Assembly: GCA_034509735.1 (NCBI GenBank)
Contig: JACGWO010000010.1
Location: forward strand, 14,335,193 to 14,399,192
Length of the DNA: 64,000 nt
Direction: 5' to 3'
From: Sesamum alatum
Taxonomy: Eukaryota > Streptophyta > Magnoliopsida > Lamiales > Pedaliaceae
Shown here piece after piece: positions 42,916 to 54,229 of this stretch. The notes beneath the pieces are model-generated. The model searched no databases, was not told the origin of the DNA, and saw only the letters and a list, made by a program, of their open reading frames with translations. The position numbers and the translations under genes are program-made. Numbering within the stretch: the first letter of the stretch is position 1; each line of letters starts with the position of its first letter.

Positions 42916-43880
42916 AAATTACAGCCATGTCCCCTGAGGTTTGACATAATTACAAATACCCCCTCATTGTTTGAAAAATTAAAAATACCCCCCCTGATGT
43001 TTGTAATTTTTAGGGATAATTACACCTCCCCCTTGAGGTGTAATTACATATAGACCCCCCGTGGTTTGGGAAATTACATTTAGTACCCCTGAACTTTGCT
43101 CCTGTCTAACAAATAGGTCACGCTGTTAGTCAAAAATTACCAAATTTGTTGATATAAGGAAAAAAAAACTGAATGAAAATCAATATTTATCATCGATTAA
43201 CTTATTACTGACTTATTGTAGGTCAAACAAACTTTTTTTCTGACCAAACTATCGCTATATATCTTCACATGTTAATTCATGTGAGGTGGTATATATTCAC
43301 CGTTATAAGGGTATTTAGTCATAAAAGATTTATTTGGTCTGTAATAAGTTAGTAATAAGTCAATCAAGGATAAATATCGATTTCCAATAAGTTTTTTTTT
43401 GTTAATATCAATAAATTCGGTGAATTTTGATTAATGGAGGGTCTATTTGTTATACGGATGCAAACCTCAGGGGTACTAGATGTAATTTTCCAAACTACAA
43501 AGGGGTCTATGTGTAATTACACCAAACCTTAGGGGAAGGGGTGTAATTATCCCTAATTTTTAACCAAATGTCTGAAATTGACCATTTTACTCTTAATTTT
43601 TTTTTTGAAAATTATAGAGGAATTAGTCAAGGAATTTTTCATTATTGCTCCTATGTGTAAAAAACTTAAGAAACTTCTCCCTGCGTATCGTAATATAAAT
43701 AAATTTTTTAAGAGTTAAATAAAAAATTCAATTTGCATAAGGGTATTTTGGTCAGTTCACCCATAAAATTGGATGAAAATGGGTTATTTGTTAGACGGTT
43801 ACAAACCTCAGGGGGGGTTTTGTAATTTTTCAAACAATGAGGGTATTTGTAATTATGCCAAACCTTAGGGGAAGTAGTTG
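42916..43880. mobile_element. Copy B: outer Mutator-like element, right end cut off
   Basis: It begins GGGTAAATTACAGCC near 42911 and follows the outer element of copy A up to ...GGAAGTAGTTG, then lacks the last ~10 bases and passes directly into copia sequence at 43881. The inner element (43013-43553, 541 bp) is complete. Differences from copy A are more frequent here (about 5% by eye) than in the tRNA part. Confidence 0.65.
43013..43553. mobile_element. Copy B: inner Mutator-like MITE
   Basis: Ends GGGATAATTACACC and GTAATTATCCC with TAATTTTTA on both sides, as in copy A. Confidence 0.8.
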
Positions 43881-45464
43881 CAATGGGAAAAGGTGGAGTG
43901 CATGGTTGTTTCGTGGGTTTTGAACTCGCTGGTGAAGGATATAGCTGAAGGGTTTCTTTATACTTCTTCGGCCAGGGAATTGTGGATAGAACTTGAAGCC
44001 CATTATGGCGAAAGCAATGGGCCTTTGCTCTATCAATTACAGAGGCAGATTGCCTCGATTTCCCAAGGTGATCTGGGTGTTACTACGTACTTCAACAAAT
44101 TAAAGAAGTTATGGGACGAGCTGGGATGTGTAACAGTTCTACCCCCTTGCACTTGTGGAGCAGCCAGAGCTCTGGCTAAACAGAATGCATCTAATCAACT
44201 GATGCAGTTCTTAATGGGTCTGAATGAGGCCTACGGTCACATTAAAAATCAGGTACTCTTAATGGATCCCTTACCAACAGTTGCTAAAGCCTATTCCATG
44301 TTTCTTAGGGTTGAAAAGCAGCGTGAGGTATCCCTTGGAATTGCTGGTGGGCCTCAAGATGGAGCCATGAACACCGTAAATCTTGATGGTCCAAGACAAG
44401 GGACCAATGACTCACAGGATCACGCCTTGAATGCAAGAAATCTTGATGGACAACAGAGGCAAGGGGGATTCAGACAAGGCCCAAGAAGGAGGGACAATCA
44501 AGAAAGGAACTCACAATATTATGACAACTGCAATAGGAATTGGCACACCAGAGAGACATTTTTTAGACTAAATGGATACCCAGAATGGTATCGCAATATG
44601 ATGGAGCAAAGGAGAAGGAGAACTGGTGGAGGGGGTGCGCCAGGAAGGGCCTTGAACTCCTCCTATGAAAGTGGTGACAACAGCTCTCAAGGAGCCATTG
44701 ACAGAGGGCAACAAGGGGGGAATTTGACTGAGCTTGTGAGAGTTGAACTGAGAAGAATGTTGCAACCCTTTGGAAGCATGACTGAGGATAGTACCAACCC
44801 AGCTGACTTCGAGGATTTCGCAGGTACAGTTCTTAACCTGGCACCTACTTACGCTCTTAAATCGGATTCCTGGATAATTGATATAGGGGCTTCAACCCAT
44901 ATGTGTGCTGATCTTTCCCTTTTTGTGAACTTAAAGAGACTTGATAATCCTACTTATGTACACTTGCCTGATGGGACAAAAAGGGTAGTTCTGCAGGAAG
45001 GGGATGTACACCTTGCACAAGGTATTAGACTCAAACAAGTTCTACACATTCCTTCATTTAAACACAACCTTTTGTCTGTGAACAAGTTTTGTGTGGAGAC
45101 TAATCTTAGTGTCAACTTTACAAGCGAATACTACGTGTTGCAGGACCCTCAGACTAAGAGGATTGTAGCGGTAGGGCAACAGGTAGGGAGGCTCTACTTA
45201 CTGGACAAGGCTTCCTTTGCACAGGGGTCACACAGACAGACTTTTAGAAATAGGGTCAATTTCACTTGTACTCGTTCTAGTGAGAATAACCTTGACATTT
45301 GGCATAGAAGATTGGGACATGTGTCCCCTGATACCTTGAAACATTTATCTTTTTTGAGAAATAAGACCTGTGACTTGACTCTATGTGAAGTATGTCCATT
45401 GGCTAAACAACATAGATTGCCATTCCCTTCAATACTACTTGTTCTAATGCTGCATTTGATTTGA
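43881..45464 (+). pseudogene. Third copia element (5'-truncated): gag, protease, integrase zinc finger
   Basis: The frame opens in mid-Gag with WEKVECMVVSWVLNSLVKDIAEG, a UBN2-type capsid region, so the LTR, leader and Gag start are missing. The retroviral zinc knuckle has lost a cysteine (YYDNCNRNWHTRETFF). The protease reads SWIIDIGASTHM, with Ile in place of the Thr of the DTG active site. The integrase finger HRRLGH...CEVC is intact. The frame ends near 45464. The family differs from the array at 4386-22902 and resembles Ale/RE1-type elements. Confidence 0.8.
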
Positions 45465-45874
45465 TTCATGTTGACATATGGGGCCCTTTCAGGGAGCTTT
45501 CTTTATCCAATGCACATTATATGCTCACCATTGTGGATGATTACAGTAGGGCTACTTGGGTTTATCTAATGCAACAAAAATCACAAACACTGCAGAAACT
45601 TAGGAACTTTTTCAGTATGGTTAATACACAATTTGGAACTAAAATCAAGCAAATCAGAACGGATAATGGGACTGGATTTACTAGCCGTGAATGTCAATCT
45701 TTCTTTCTTGATCAGGGTATTTTACATCAAAAGACTTGTGTCTACTCTCCACAATTGAATGGTGTTGTGGAGAGAAAACATCAACATTTGTTACAAGTAA
45801 CAGGGGCTTTATTGTTTCAAGCTGGCTTACCCAAGAGATTTTGGGGTGACATACTCCTACAACTACTTACATAA
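45461..45874 (+). pseudogene. Third copia: integrase core
   Basis: Contains IHVDIWGPF, DDYSRATWVYLM, IRTDNGTGF and NGVVERKHQ, i.e. all three catalytic residues of the D-D-E core. It is shifted relative to the upstream frame near 45460 and ends by a further frame break near 45870. Confidence 0.8.
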
Positions 45875-45897
45875 TTAACAGACTTCCCACTGCGATT

Positions 45898-47085
45898 ATG
45901 CATTGGAAAACACCTTATGAGGTTTTACATAAAGTAAGGAGTCCTTATGATCATTTTAAGGTTTTTGGTTGCCTAGCTTTTGCTGCCACCCACTTGCCTG
46001 GAAAGGGAAACCTTGATGCTCGTGCCCTTAAATGTGTATTTTTAGGCTATGCTCAGGTCCAGAAAGGCTATAGACTTCTTGACTTAAGCTCCAATTCTAT
46101 ATTTGTTTCTAGGTATGTGACCTTTCATGAAGGGGTGTTTCCCTTTAAGGATCACAAGGCTGTAGTACCTTGCCTGCCCCTACCAGCCCTTGATACCACT
46201 AACCCTATTATGCAGTCTCCAGTATTGGAGACTGCACCACTTGAAAAGGACTCTTCACTGCAGCTTAGGAGGTCAACTAGAGAAACGAGAAAGCTAACCT
46301 GGTTACAGGATTTTACTTGTTCTTTTTCTCAGACTGATACTATGATAAATGATGTTTGTTTCTCAAGAGAATATGGCTGCTATGTAGATTCTTTATCTTC
46401 TTTGCAGGAGCCAAGGAGCTATACAGAGGCAATTAAAAGGAAGGAATGGAGGGATGCCATGCGTGCAGAGATAAAGGCACTTGAGGACAATGGAACATGG
46501 GAGCTGACTGCTATACCTGCAAACAAGAAGGCAATTGGCTGTCGTTGGGTCTATAAGGTGAAATTACATGCAGATGGTTCAGTGGGGAGGTGCAAAGCCA
46601 GGCTTGTAGCAAAGGGCTACAACCAAGTTGAAGGAGAAGACTATACAGACTGCTTTGCACCAGTGGCTAAGGCAGTCACAGTAAGGGTAATATTAGCTAT
46701 GGTGGCTTTGAATGGTTGGCCTTTGCATCAAGTGGATGTGAACAATGCGTTCCTGCACGGAACCCTTGAAGAGGACATCTTCATGGAAGTGCCAAAGGGT
46801 TATACAGTGCCCTCAAGACAAGTTTGTAAGTTGAAAAAATCTCTATATGGCCTAAGGCAAGCTTCTAGGCAGTGGAATCAAGCATTTACGGATAAACTTG
46901 TAGCCTTTGGGTTCATTCAGTCTAAGCATGATCACTGCTTGTTTGTCAAGGTAACAGGTTTGGATTTAATTGCTTTGATAGTTTATGTTGATGATATACT
47001 AATCACAACAGCTACAAAAGTGCAGATCAAGGGAGTCAAATCATTTTTACAGGAGGCTTTGACCATTAAAGATTTGGGCTAGCTA
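45898..47085 (+). pseudogene. Third copia: integrase tail and reverse transcriptase
   Basis: A 394-residue frame with WKTPYEVLHKV, CVFLGYAQVQKGYRLLD, WVYKVKLHADGSV, QVDVNNAFLHGTLEEDIFM, YGLRQASRQWN and the intact active site LIVYVDDILIT. It ends KDLG*, where a one-base loss makes a TAG within the usual KDLGxxxFFLGIE block. Confidence 0.85.
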
Positions 47086-47947
47086 AGTTCTTCCTAGGGA
47101 TAGAACTAGCCAGGTCTTCTATAGGTTTAGTAGCAACTTAAAGGAAGTATATTCTGGACATAATTAAAGATACTGGACTTGGAGAGTGCAAAGCAGTGGG
47201 AACCCCTCTTCCCACAGGGATCAAGTTTATTGCAGAATCTAAAGGACCCCTGGTAGATCCATCAAAGTATAGGAGACTTGTTGGAGATTGCTCTATTTGA
47301 GCTTCACAAGATCAGATGTCTCATACGCCACACAACAACTAAGTCAATACTTGCAAAATCCTTGCAAGCAGCATTGGGACACAACTATTCATTTAGTAAA
47401 ATACTTAAAGGGTTGTCCAGACACAGGTTTATTTTTCCCATCTGATAATGATTTGCAGCTGACTGCCTTTTCTGATGCAGATTGGCAGCATGTCTGGATA
47501 TAAGGAGGTCTTTAACTGGCTTTTGCATCATCCTGGGGAGATCGCTCATCTCCTGGAAGACAAAGAAACAAGCCATAGTTTCCAAGTACACAACAGAAGC
47601 AAAATATAGGAGCATGGCTTCCACCGTTTGTGAATTGACATGTATCACATATATTCTGCAGGATCTTGGGGTTAGGATCAGGCGTCCAATACAGTTTTTT
47701 TGTGACAACAAGGCAACACTCAATATTTCAGCCAATCCAGTGTTTCATGAGAGAACAAAGCATCTGGAGATAGATGGTCATATAGTCAGAGATAGATACA
47801 AGGATGGTTTCATTGCCCCCATGCACGTCGCTTCTAATTTACAAGTGGCAGACATCCTTACTAAGCCCTTAACAGGCTCCACCTTCAGGAACATGTTCTC
47901 CAAGCTGAACTTGGTTTCCTTGGCCCCAAGTTCAGCTTGTGGGGGGC
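47086..47947 (+). pseudogene. Third copia: reverse transcriptase end and RNase H
   Basis: Pieces in order: IELARS, then a TAA replacing a CAA codon in VAT*RKYILDII (near 47140), then YLSFTRSDVSYATQQLSQYL...FSDADW (47288-47485), a frame change, then RRSLTGFCIILGRSLISWKTKKQAIVSKYTTEAKYRSM and FCDNKATLNI (47482-47930). The RNase H TEAEY is changed to TEAKY. The polypurine tract is at about 47935-47946 (TTGTGGGGGGC). Confidence 0.8.
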
Positions 47948-48203
47948 TGATAAAACCCAGCACTCAAACTCGTGTTTCTCGCAATTATGCTTTTGTGTTG
48001 TAGCACTTTTCTTGTAACATTTTTTAGCCTTATTTAATTCGGTTAGGGTTTAGCTGAATTAGTTAGCTAAGTTAGTTATATTGTTAGTGCTGTTAATGCC
48101 AGTTAATTAGTTAGCTAATTAGAGTCTATAAATAGGAGCTCTCTTGTACTGTTCATCATGAACTTTCCCTTCTTTCTTCGTGTAAATTCAAGATTACATA
48201 ACA
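47948..48203 (+). mobile_element. Third copia: probable 3' LTR
   Basis: TGATAAAACCC begins directly after a G-rich polypurine tract and a TATA box (TCTATAAATAGG, near 48125) lies inside. ACATAACA at 48203 is the most likely end, giving 256 bp. The partner LTR is missing with the rest of the 5' end, so the right border cannot be checked by comparison. Confidence 0.5.
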
Positions 48204-49368
48204 AAGTATTCTTTAATTAATTTTGATGGGGTTTTCTTCTTCAGCCTGCGCATATAGTTCTTCATTTTCTCAGCAGTTCCTGAATTTATCGAAACAAGAA
48301 AAATATTACAAATGAATTTCTTGAATTGATTAAATATTTGTGAGCGCGAAATCTCTACTTGAAACTTCTGATTCTTCACTTCAAGAATGTGATCTCCGAT
48401 TTCGGCAACTTTGGAGGTGAAACTTGACATTTGATCTCCTTTGGCGTTGACTTTGGTTTTGAATAACAATTCAGGGGTCATTGACTTGTTCCCAAATTAA
48501 ACGCTATAAATTTGGAGATATTTGACTTGAATTTGAAATATTTCTTGGCGGATTTGAGACTTTGATTTTCCGCCAAGGTGGACTTCTGTCTTGATAATGT
48601 TAATTTGCCGGTCTCGGACTTCTTTTCGAATTAAACGCTGATTTTGGATGATTTCCGTGATGAACGCCTTGAATCTTGCCTTGACGCCGTTGATCTTCCT
48701 TGATTTGCACTTGAGAGGATTTCGGGACTTCTTGAATGCTCTCTTACTTGTATCTTCAATTGTATGTGTGTGTGTTTTGAATGAGTTTCAAGGACCCCTT
48801 TATATAGTTGTCAAAGAGGTAGAATTGTGGTGAACTTGAACACTATTTTATTTATCTCTTTATTTTAATTTAAAGAGATAATACATTAAATATTTGGGAA
48901 GACATGATTGGTTGATTTTGATATTATCTCTTTAATTTTTGTATTATTAAAAAAGATAATATAAGAAACATTTATCTTGATTTGATTGACCGAAACACTC
49001 AATTTGCCACTTGTCGGCCGTCAATTTGATGACGAAATATTTATTAAAATATCAATTAAATTAACTATTTATATTTAAAATTAATTTAGTAAATTTCAAA
49101 ATATAAATAGAAAAATATTATAATGCCCCATCGAGACTCGTTCACGAATATATGCTTGAACATGTTATTTTTTGAAGTGAATGAGTCGTAAAAATATGGA
49201 TCAAATTTGAAAGGGTGGTGCCCTCTTGAATTTCTCAGTACTTAGGAGGTTTTGGGCCACATTTATTTTTTTTATGTAACGGGCCGAAAATCAAATTGGG
49301 CTTTCGAAGTCACAAATTTTCCTTTGCATTGAGTATAGGCCCAAGTGTAAGGTGGGTCTCATTCCTAC
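48204..49368 (-). repeat. R1 repeat, inverted and longest copy, with TATA box
   Basis: The reverse complement matches 50-591 and 25126-25800. Read on the minus strand: GTAGGAAT target half, hairpins (48960-48840), TATATAAAGGGG box (48806-48799), then a 600-bp A-rich stretch including ATTTGTAATATTTTTCTTGTTTC. This copy joins parts that are separate in the other copies (25126-25775 and 300-590). A minus-strand open frame (48481-48194) is not conserved in the copy at 1-591 and is probably chance. Confidence 0.6.
48799..48806 (-). promoter_or_regulatory. TATA box of the R1 repeat
   Basis: TATATAAA on the minus strand in the context CTATATAAAGGGGTCCTTGAAAC. A related box occurs in the second and copy-B R1 repeats (TATATAAAAGG). 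Promoter activity is inferred. Confidence 0.45.
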
Positions 49369-50081
49369 TAGGGGTGGGCGCGGATCGGGTTTTTTGGATT
49401 TCGGATTTTTTGGGTCGGGTACCCGTTTATGACGGGTAGTATATTTTGGTACACACAAATCCAATAAAGTCTAATCAGGTACCCGTTAAAGTCGGTACCC
49501 GAAATCGGATACCCGATTTTTTTCTTTTTTTTTTTTTTGTAATTTAAATATAAAGAAAAGTTGGAGCAACAAAAAAATAGTGAAAAGCATGGTTGTCTTT
49601 TGATAACTTTATATTTATAAATTGTAATTTTTATGCATGGTGCGATTTTATTTTCTAAAATATTATACAAAAAATTAATATCAAATTATGATATTAATTT
49701 ATTAATATTAAGAATAGTATAACATCACAATTAATTCAAATTAATTGACAAAATATTCCAATTCCTAATATAAATAACTTGTTAAGTTGATCAATCAACT
49801 CATATATCATTCTCTTTTTTACTTTATCACTTTACTAGTAACAACAAATAATTATATTTTCTTTATTTATTTGTAGTTTTGAAATTTTTATTATTTTTTA
49901 ATTAAATGTTAGGTATCCGATTAACCCGATCGGGTACCTTTCTCTACCTGATAACCGACCCGATCAATTCAAAATCGGGTTCGGGTAACTCGAAACTCGA
50001 AAAATTTAAAAATTAACTGACCTGAATAACCCGAACCCATTCAGCCCCACCCAAATAACCCGATCCGAACGCCCACCCCTA
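49369..50081. mobile_element. hAT-type MITE, complete
   Basis: 713 bp. TAGGGGTGGGCG at the left and CGCCCACCCCTA at the right are inverted repeats, extending with a 2-base gap into CGGATCGGGTT. Flanks are ATTCCTAC (49361-49368) and ATTCCCAC (50082-50089): an 8-bp target duplication with one change, as expected for hAT. The interior is rich in GGGTACCCG and CGGGTT words and an AT-rich middle. No transposase. Confidence 0.85.
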
Positions 50082-51350
50082 ATTCCCACTATGATGTTTG
50101 TGGACCAAGGAACTCTAGCCAAAATTGTCTTCCTCAATTTTGTGTCTTCCCTCCGTAGCCTCTTCTGCCAGGCCATTTTTGTTCACCGTCGTGGATGAAG
50201 ACCCAGCAGACCTTTGCCTCAATGATAGAGTTTAATTAAATTGTTTCCTTTTTATTAATCCGACCGCAATTGAAATTCTAGGATTTCGAATCAATCAAAA
50301 AAGGAAAGAAAAGAAAAGGATACATGTCTTGGTAGTCTTTTAATTTTATCAAACTTCTACAAGCCACAAAATTCAATTGAATTGAAACTTGTGAAAGCAT
50401 TGCTATATAAAGAGATTCTGTCATTGCAAATCATAACTCTTGCATTCTCAAGGTGGGCTTATAAATAAAATCAGGTCTTTTCTCAACTGTTATTTTGCTA
50501 TGCACACAAAGTGTTTCTCATAATTCCTCAACGAGCTGATGTCGAAATTTCTTTGAATTTTTTTTATTTTTGCAGATTTTCCAGCTTGACGAGAAGCTTT
50601 CGGCTCGGATTTTCTTCTCCAGATTCCGTTAAGCTCATTATGGTAACGCTTCTTAATCGCTATCTCGATTTTTTTGTAATTCGTTCCGACTTTCGAGCTT
50701 TATTATTCCTCAAATTTGTCTTGTCTTCTTCTATTCTTTTTTTCTTTCAATATCTGAATTTATTCATGCATTGTAGTGTATTTGGGATGTCCGAATGCAT
50801 GAAGTTTCACTTATATGCAAAATCGTGCCATGCCCCCCTGATCTGCATCTGATTAAAGAACTCCATTGTTGGATGCAAATTCCTTCCTTTACACATACTA
50901 CATATTAAAAAAAAAACAAAAAAAAAAAAAGTTGAGACAACCATTCTGCACCATCTTTGTATGTTGTGAACGTTTTTTTAGATTTGAATATGAATTTATT
51001 TTGATCCAAAAAATTATGACATAACCCCTTGAAACTTCATGGCTAGGGTGACATGGAATTCCAACTTAATATACAACTTTCAAAATATGTGAAGCATTCG
51101 AAAGTGCTGAATCTCTTTGTCATGACTTTTCAATGCATGAAAACATGTTCAATACATGGACTTGGAGCCATTTCGTTGATAGATGAATTCGATCTTATTT
51201 GAAAATTAAGGCTCACTTGCTACATCCGCATGATATGGCCTTTGATTACTTAAAATCCCTATTCATATCACATGTTGCCTTTACCATTTATCTGAGCTTT
51301 TCTCTTTCACTAACTCAATTAAATCTATTTTCTTTTTGCTTTGGCAACAT
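50082..51350 (+). promoter_or_regulatory. Probable promoter and intron-containing 5' leader of the PMD pseudogene
   Basis: TATATAAAG stands at 50404-50411. A TTTTTGCAG splice acceptor (near 50576) precedes a pyrimidine-rich leader, and ATGGTAACG (near 50640) looks like a splice donor. AT-rich intron-like DNA then leads to the PMD start at 51351. I see no conserved coding sequence here, so this is a promoter/5'-UTR guess based on signals only. Confidence 0.3.
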
Positions 51351-52553
51351 GGTTTATTTCAAAGACGAGTCTTTTTCCTTCGGCCAACAAAACTTAGTTA
51401 TCCTTGATGATAAAAGTCAACCCATGAAGAAAGGAACAATTTTGACGACTCATACTCCTCTTATCAGTCGACACGCGAAGCAATTGCCGAGGTTGACGCA
51501 TCCACTTCATACAGAGCAATGGTCTTGAGAAGTTTCATTGAGAAAGACTTCCAAGGTGTGGTCCTTGCAAGCGACTCATCACCATTGTTCTGACGAACCA
51601 AGTTTTCTATCGATGTTAGGCCGCCGCATCAAAAGCCAAGTGGGGCGACAACATTCACTTGCCGGCGAGTTCTGCTACGTCAAAAGATTTTGGAAGTGGA
51701 CGAAAGCCGTACTCAGCCGGTGCAAGCACAACCTAGTTGCAGCTTAAGTATATGATGCCGTGTACCCCTCATTGTTCACTGACGACCGCAGTTCCGACAT
51801 CATCAAGGCATTCTGTGAAGCATGGTGCCCATCCACTAACACTTTTTTGACATCCTTCGGAGAGCTGTTTATCTCATTGTGGGATCATGCATACCCTTGT
51901 CGGACTTTCTATGACCGAACTCTTTTACAATTCCTGCTCCACGCTTACCATTTGCTTCCAAAGAGCAAAAACGATGGTCAATCCTCCCAAGTTCCTGTCG
52001 ACAAGTGGATCAAATTTTGGTTTAGAAAAGCCATGAAGTACTGCGAGCCCCCTCCACGTAAAGAGAAGAAGACGGTTCGTCCTAAGTCGACTCACAACCC
52101 TTTTGGAACCTTTGGGGTACATGACAAGTGGTCCACGACGGACGAGGCGTTGTTCTCGAAGTTTCGTATCGAGGGAAGTTTAAAGGACTCTTTCTTGGTG
52201 GCATACTTGGCATGTTGGCTTTCCACCTTCGCTCTTCCCATTCAAGAAGTTGGTTCAATACGTCCAAGTGTTTTCAAAGTGGCAAGTGTCATGGCTGTCG
52301 GTTGAAGGGTTGGTCTTGTCGTCCCCGTCTGGCTAGCATTTACAGAGGTTTGAATAAGATTTCTAACTCTTCAAGGCCAACTGGCGTATATTCTCCGTTT
52401 CCAATTCACTTTGTTTATAGTTGGATAGCTTATTATTTCAAAAATTATTATCAAATTGTGCAAAGTGATTGTGAGCCCAAGATGAGACTCTTTTCAGGCA
52501 AAGAAGATGCGAAGTATTACGCTATTGTTTGTTCTGAGACAGTGGTGATATAA
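51351..52553 (+). pseudogene. Plant mobile domain (PMD) protein pseudogene
   Basis: It begins MVYFKDESFSFGQQNLVILDD...HTPLISRHA, continues in other frames with YRAMVLRSFIEKDFQGVVL, KRFWKWTKAVLSRC, FCEAWCPSTNTFLTSFGELFISLWD, VPVDKWIKFWFR, RPKSTHNPFGTFGVHDKWSTTDEALFSKF, IRPSVFKVASVMA, LASIYRGLNKISNS, FPIHFVYSWIAYYF and KMRLFSGKEDAKYY. This is the PMD family (transposon-derived, related to MAIN/MAIL proteins). It is broken by a frame change near 51475, an in-frame TGA near 51590, TAA near 51746 and a frame change near 52290. PMD similarity stops at AKYY near 52520; the sequence after it matches the flank of the tRNA pair. Confidence 0.75.
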
Positions 52554-53650
52554 CTAGAGATTTCTTGGTCAAATGATGAGTCTCACTCAAAAATCCACAT
52601 CCACTTAGCGAAAGTGCGCCCATCTTGCAATGATGAGTGCCCACTGCATTATTATTTTCTTTTAGGAAAAAAGAAAAAAAAATGCGCAATGCATTATCCA
52701 AGTTGTGGTTAATTTGTCAAGTGTATCACGGCTATGTTTAGATAAATTATATTTACATTCCTTGATTCAATTACATAAATTCTTTATATTTTTTTTGTAA
52801 AATTACAGAAGTTCGATTAGTATGTATGAATGAAATTAAATGAAAATAAAATGATTATAGGAATTGAATAAGGATAGGGAGACATTAATGATATTTGAAT
52901 ATCATTTCTATGATTGGTGTACACAATAAATTGAAAGCTAATAGAATTTTGATTTTTTAATTGATTTTATTCAAATAATTAATAATTAAAAAACAATGAT
53001 TAATAATGGAAAAAATTACTTTTACGACATATTCACCCTTTAGTAATTTTTGTGGAAAATGATTTATTCGTATTTATTGAATATGTTGAATTCAATTCTA
53101 TAATAACAGTAATTTCAATATATTTTATAGAAGGTTATTAAAAATTTATAAAAACATCTCATATGTTATTGAAAATATATATATAATTATTTATTTTCAT
53201 AAAAAATAATTTATTGACTTAATCAACATTTAGATAATATTTTTCTACCTAAAAAATTAATCCGAACAACTAAATGGATTAAGCTATTTGAAAGCTAAAT
53301 CGTCTATATTCCTTATTAAGTGAATATGAATTCTCATGGGAATAAGCTAGCATTTCCAAAGCTAAATCATCTATATTCCTATAATTCTATCTACCAATCA
53401 CTCCCTAAGTACCCATTTATTTGGCGGGAATGAAATATGATACAGGATAGATTATTGTCAAGAATATTATTACTATGCATCTTATTCATTTAAAGTGTTT
53501 GGATATTATATGATACTCAAACAGTAAAATAAATCAAAGGCCTTAAAATGTTTGGTACATTACGTACAACAAAGGAATAATATCATGCTTAGATAAATTA
53601 ACAAAAAATTACAGTCATGCATATATATATATAACAGATATATAAGTATA
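52554..53650 (-). repeat. Inverted third copy of the repeat set (unclassified repeats, no gypsy insertion)
   Basis: The reverse complement matches 26500-25825 (52525-53280) and 880-600 (53370-53650). Between them the sequence is continuous (GCTTTGGAAATGCTAGCTTATTCCC, near 53340) where 893-1187 and 33567-33870 carry the accessory-ORF insertion, and at about 52945 (TTCTATTAGCTTTCAATTT) it shows the empty gypsy target with a single CTATT. It therefore records the state before those insertions. Confidence 0.6.
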
Positions 53651-53696
53651 CAAACACTATATATATATATATTTACATATATAAAAGGGTTAAATA

Positions 53697-54220
53697 CAAT
53701 TATCACTCCTAAAGTATGAAATTCTTAAAAAAAACATCCGAACTTCAAACTCCTTTACTTTTTAAGTTTAAAAAATCCGTATTACCTATACTAAAAATTG
53801 CTTTAGGAAAAAAAATTAAAAGAATTTCTAAAATACCAAAATCACCTTAGTCGAAGCTCTGTCTATGTCTAGTTTCACTCTTTCATCGAGCTCTTTATAT
53901 TTTCATAATCCTAAAGTACTTGGAGCTCATTTTATTTTAGTTTCACTTGTTTCTCCAACCAAATTAAAAATAAATTTATACATGCATATATAAAAAGATC
54001 TCGATGAACAAGTGAAACTAGAATTCGACAAAGAGTGATTTTGGTATTTTAAAAATCTTAACATTTTTTAGAAAGCAAATTTTACTAAGGGTAAATGGAC
54101 ATTTTGAACTTAAAAATTAAAGGAGTTAGAAGATCATGGTTTTTTTTTTAAGGTTTTAATATTTTAGGAAGGTAATTGATATGAGATGAATAATTCAAGG
54201 ATGGTAACTGTATTTAATCC
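53697..54220. mobile_element. Mutator-like MITE with perfect 9-bp target duplication
   Basis: 524 bp. GGGTTAAATACAATTA at the left and the complement of GGATTAAATACAGTTA at the right form the terminal inverted repeats, with further matching arms (CTCCTTTA-TTTTTAAGTT). TATATAAAA flanks both sides (53688-53696 and 54221-54229). No coding region. Confidence 0.8.
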
Positions 54221-54229
54221 TATATAAAA

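Noticed and set aside
48194..48481. Minus-strand 95-residue open frame in the R1 repeat
   Set aside because: The same segment at 300-590 has stops and frame changes, and the protein shows no recognisable domain.
51925..52267. Minus-strand open frames opposite the PMD relic
   Set aside because: They are shadows of the PMD coding sequence; the plus-strand translation matches the PMD family.
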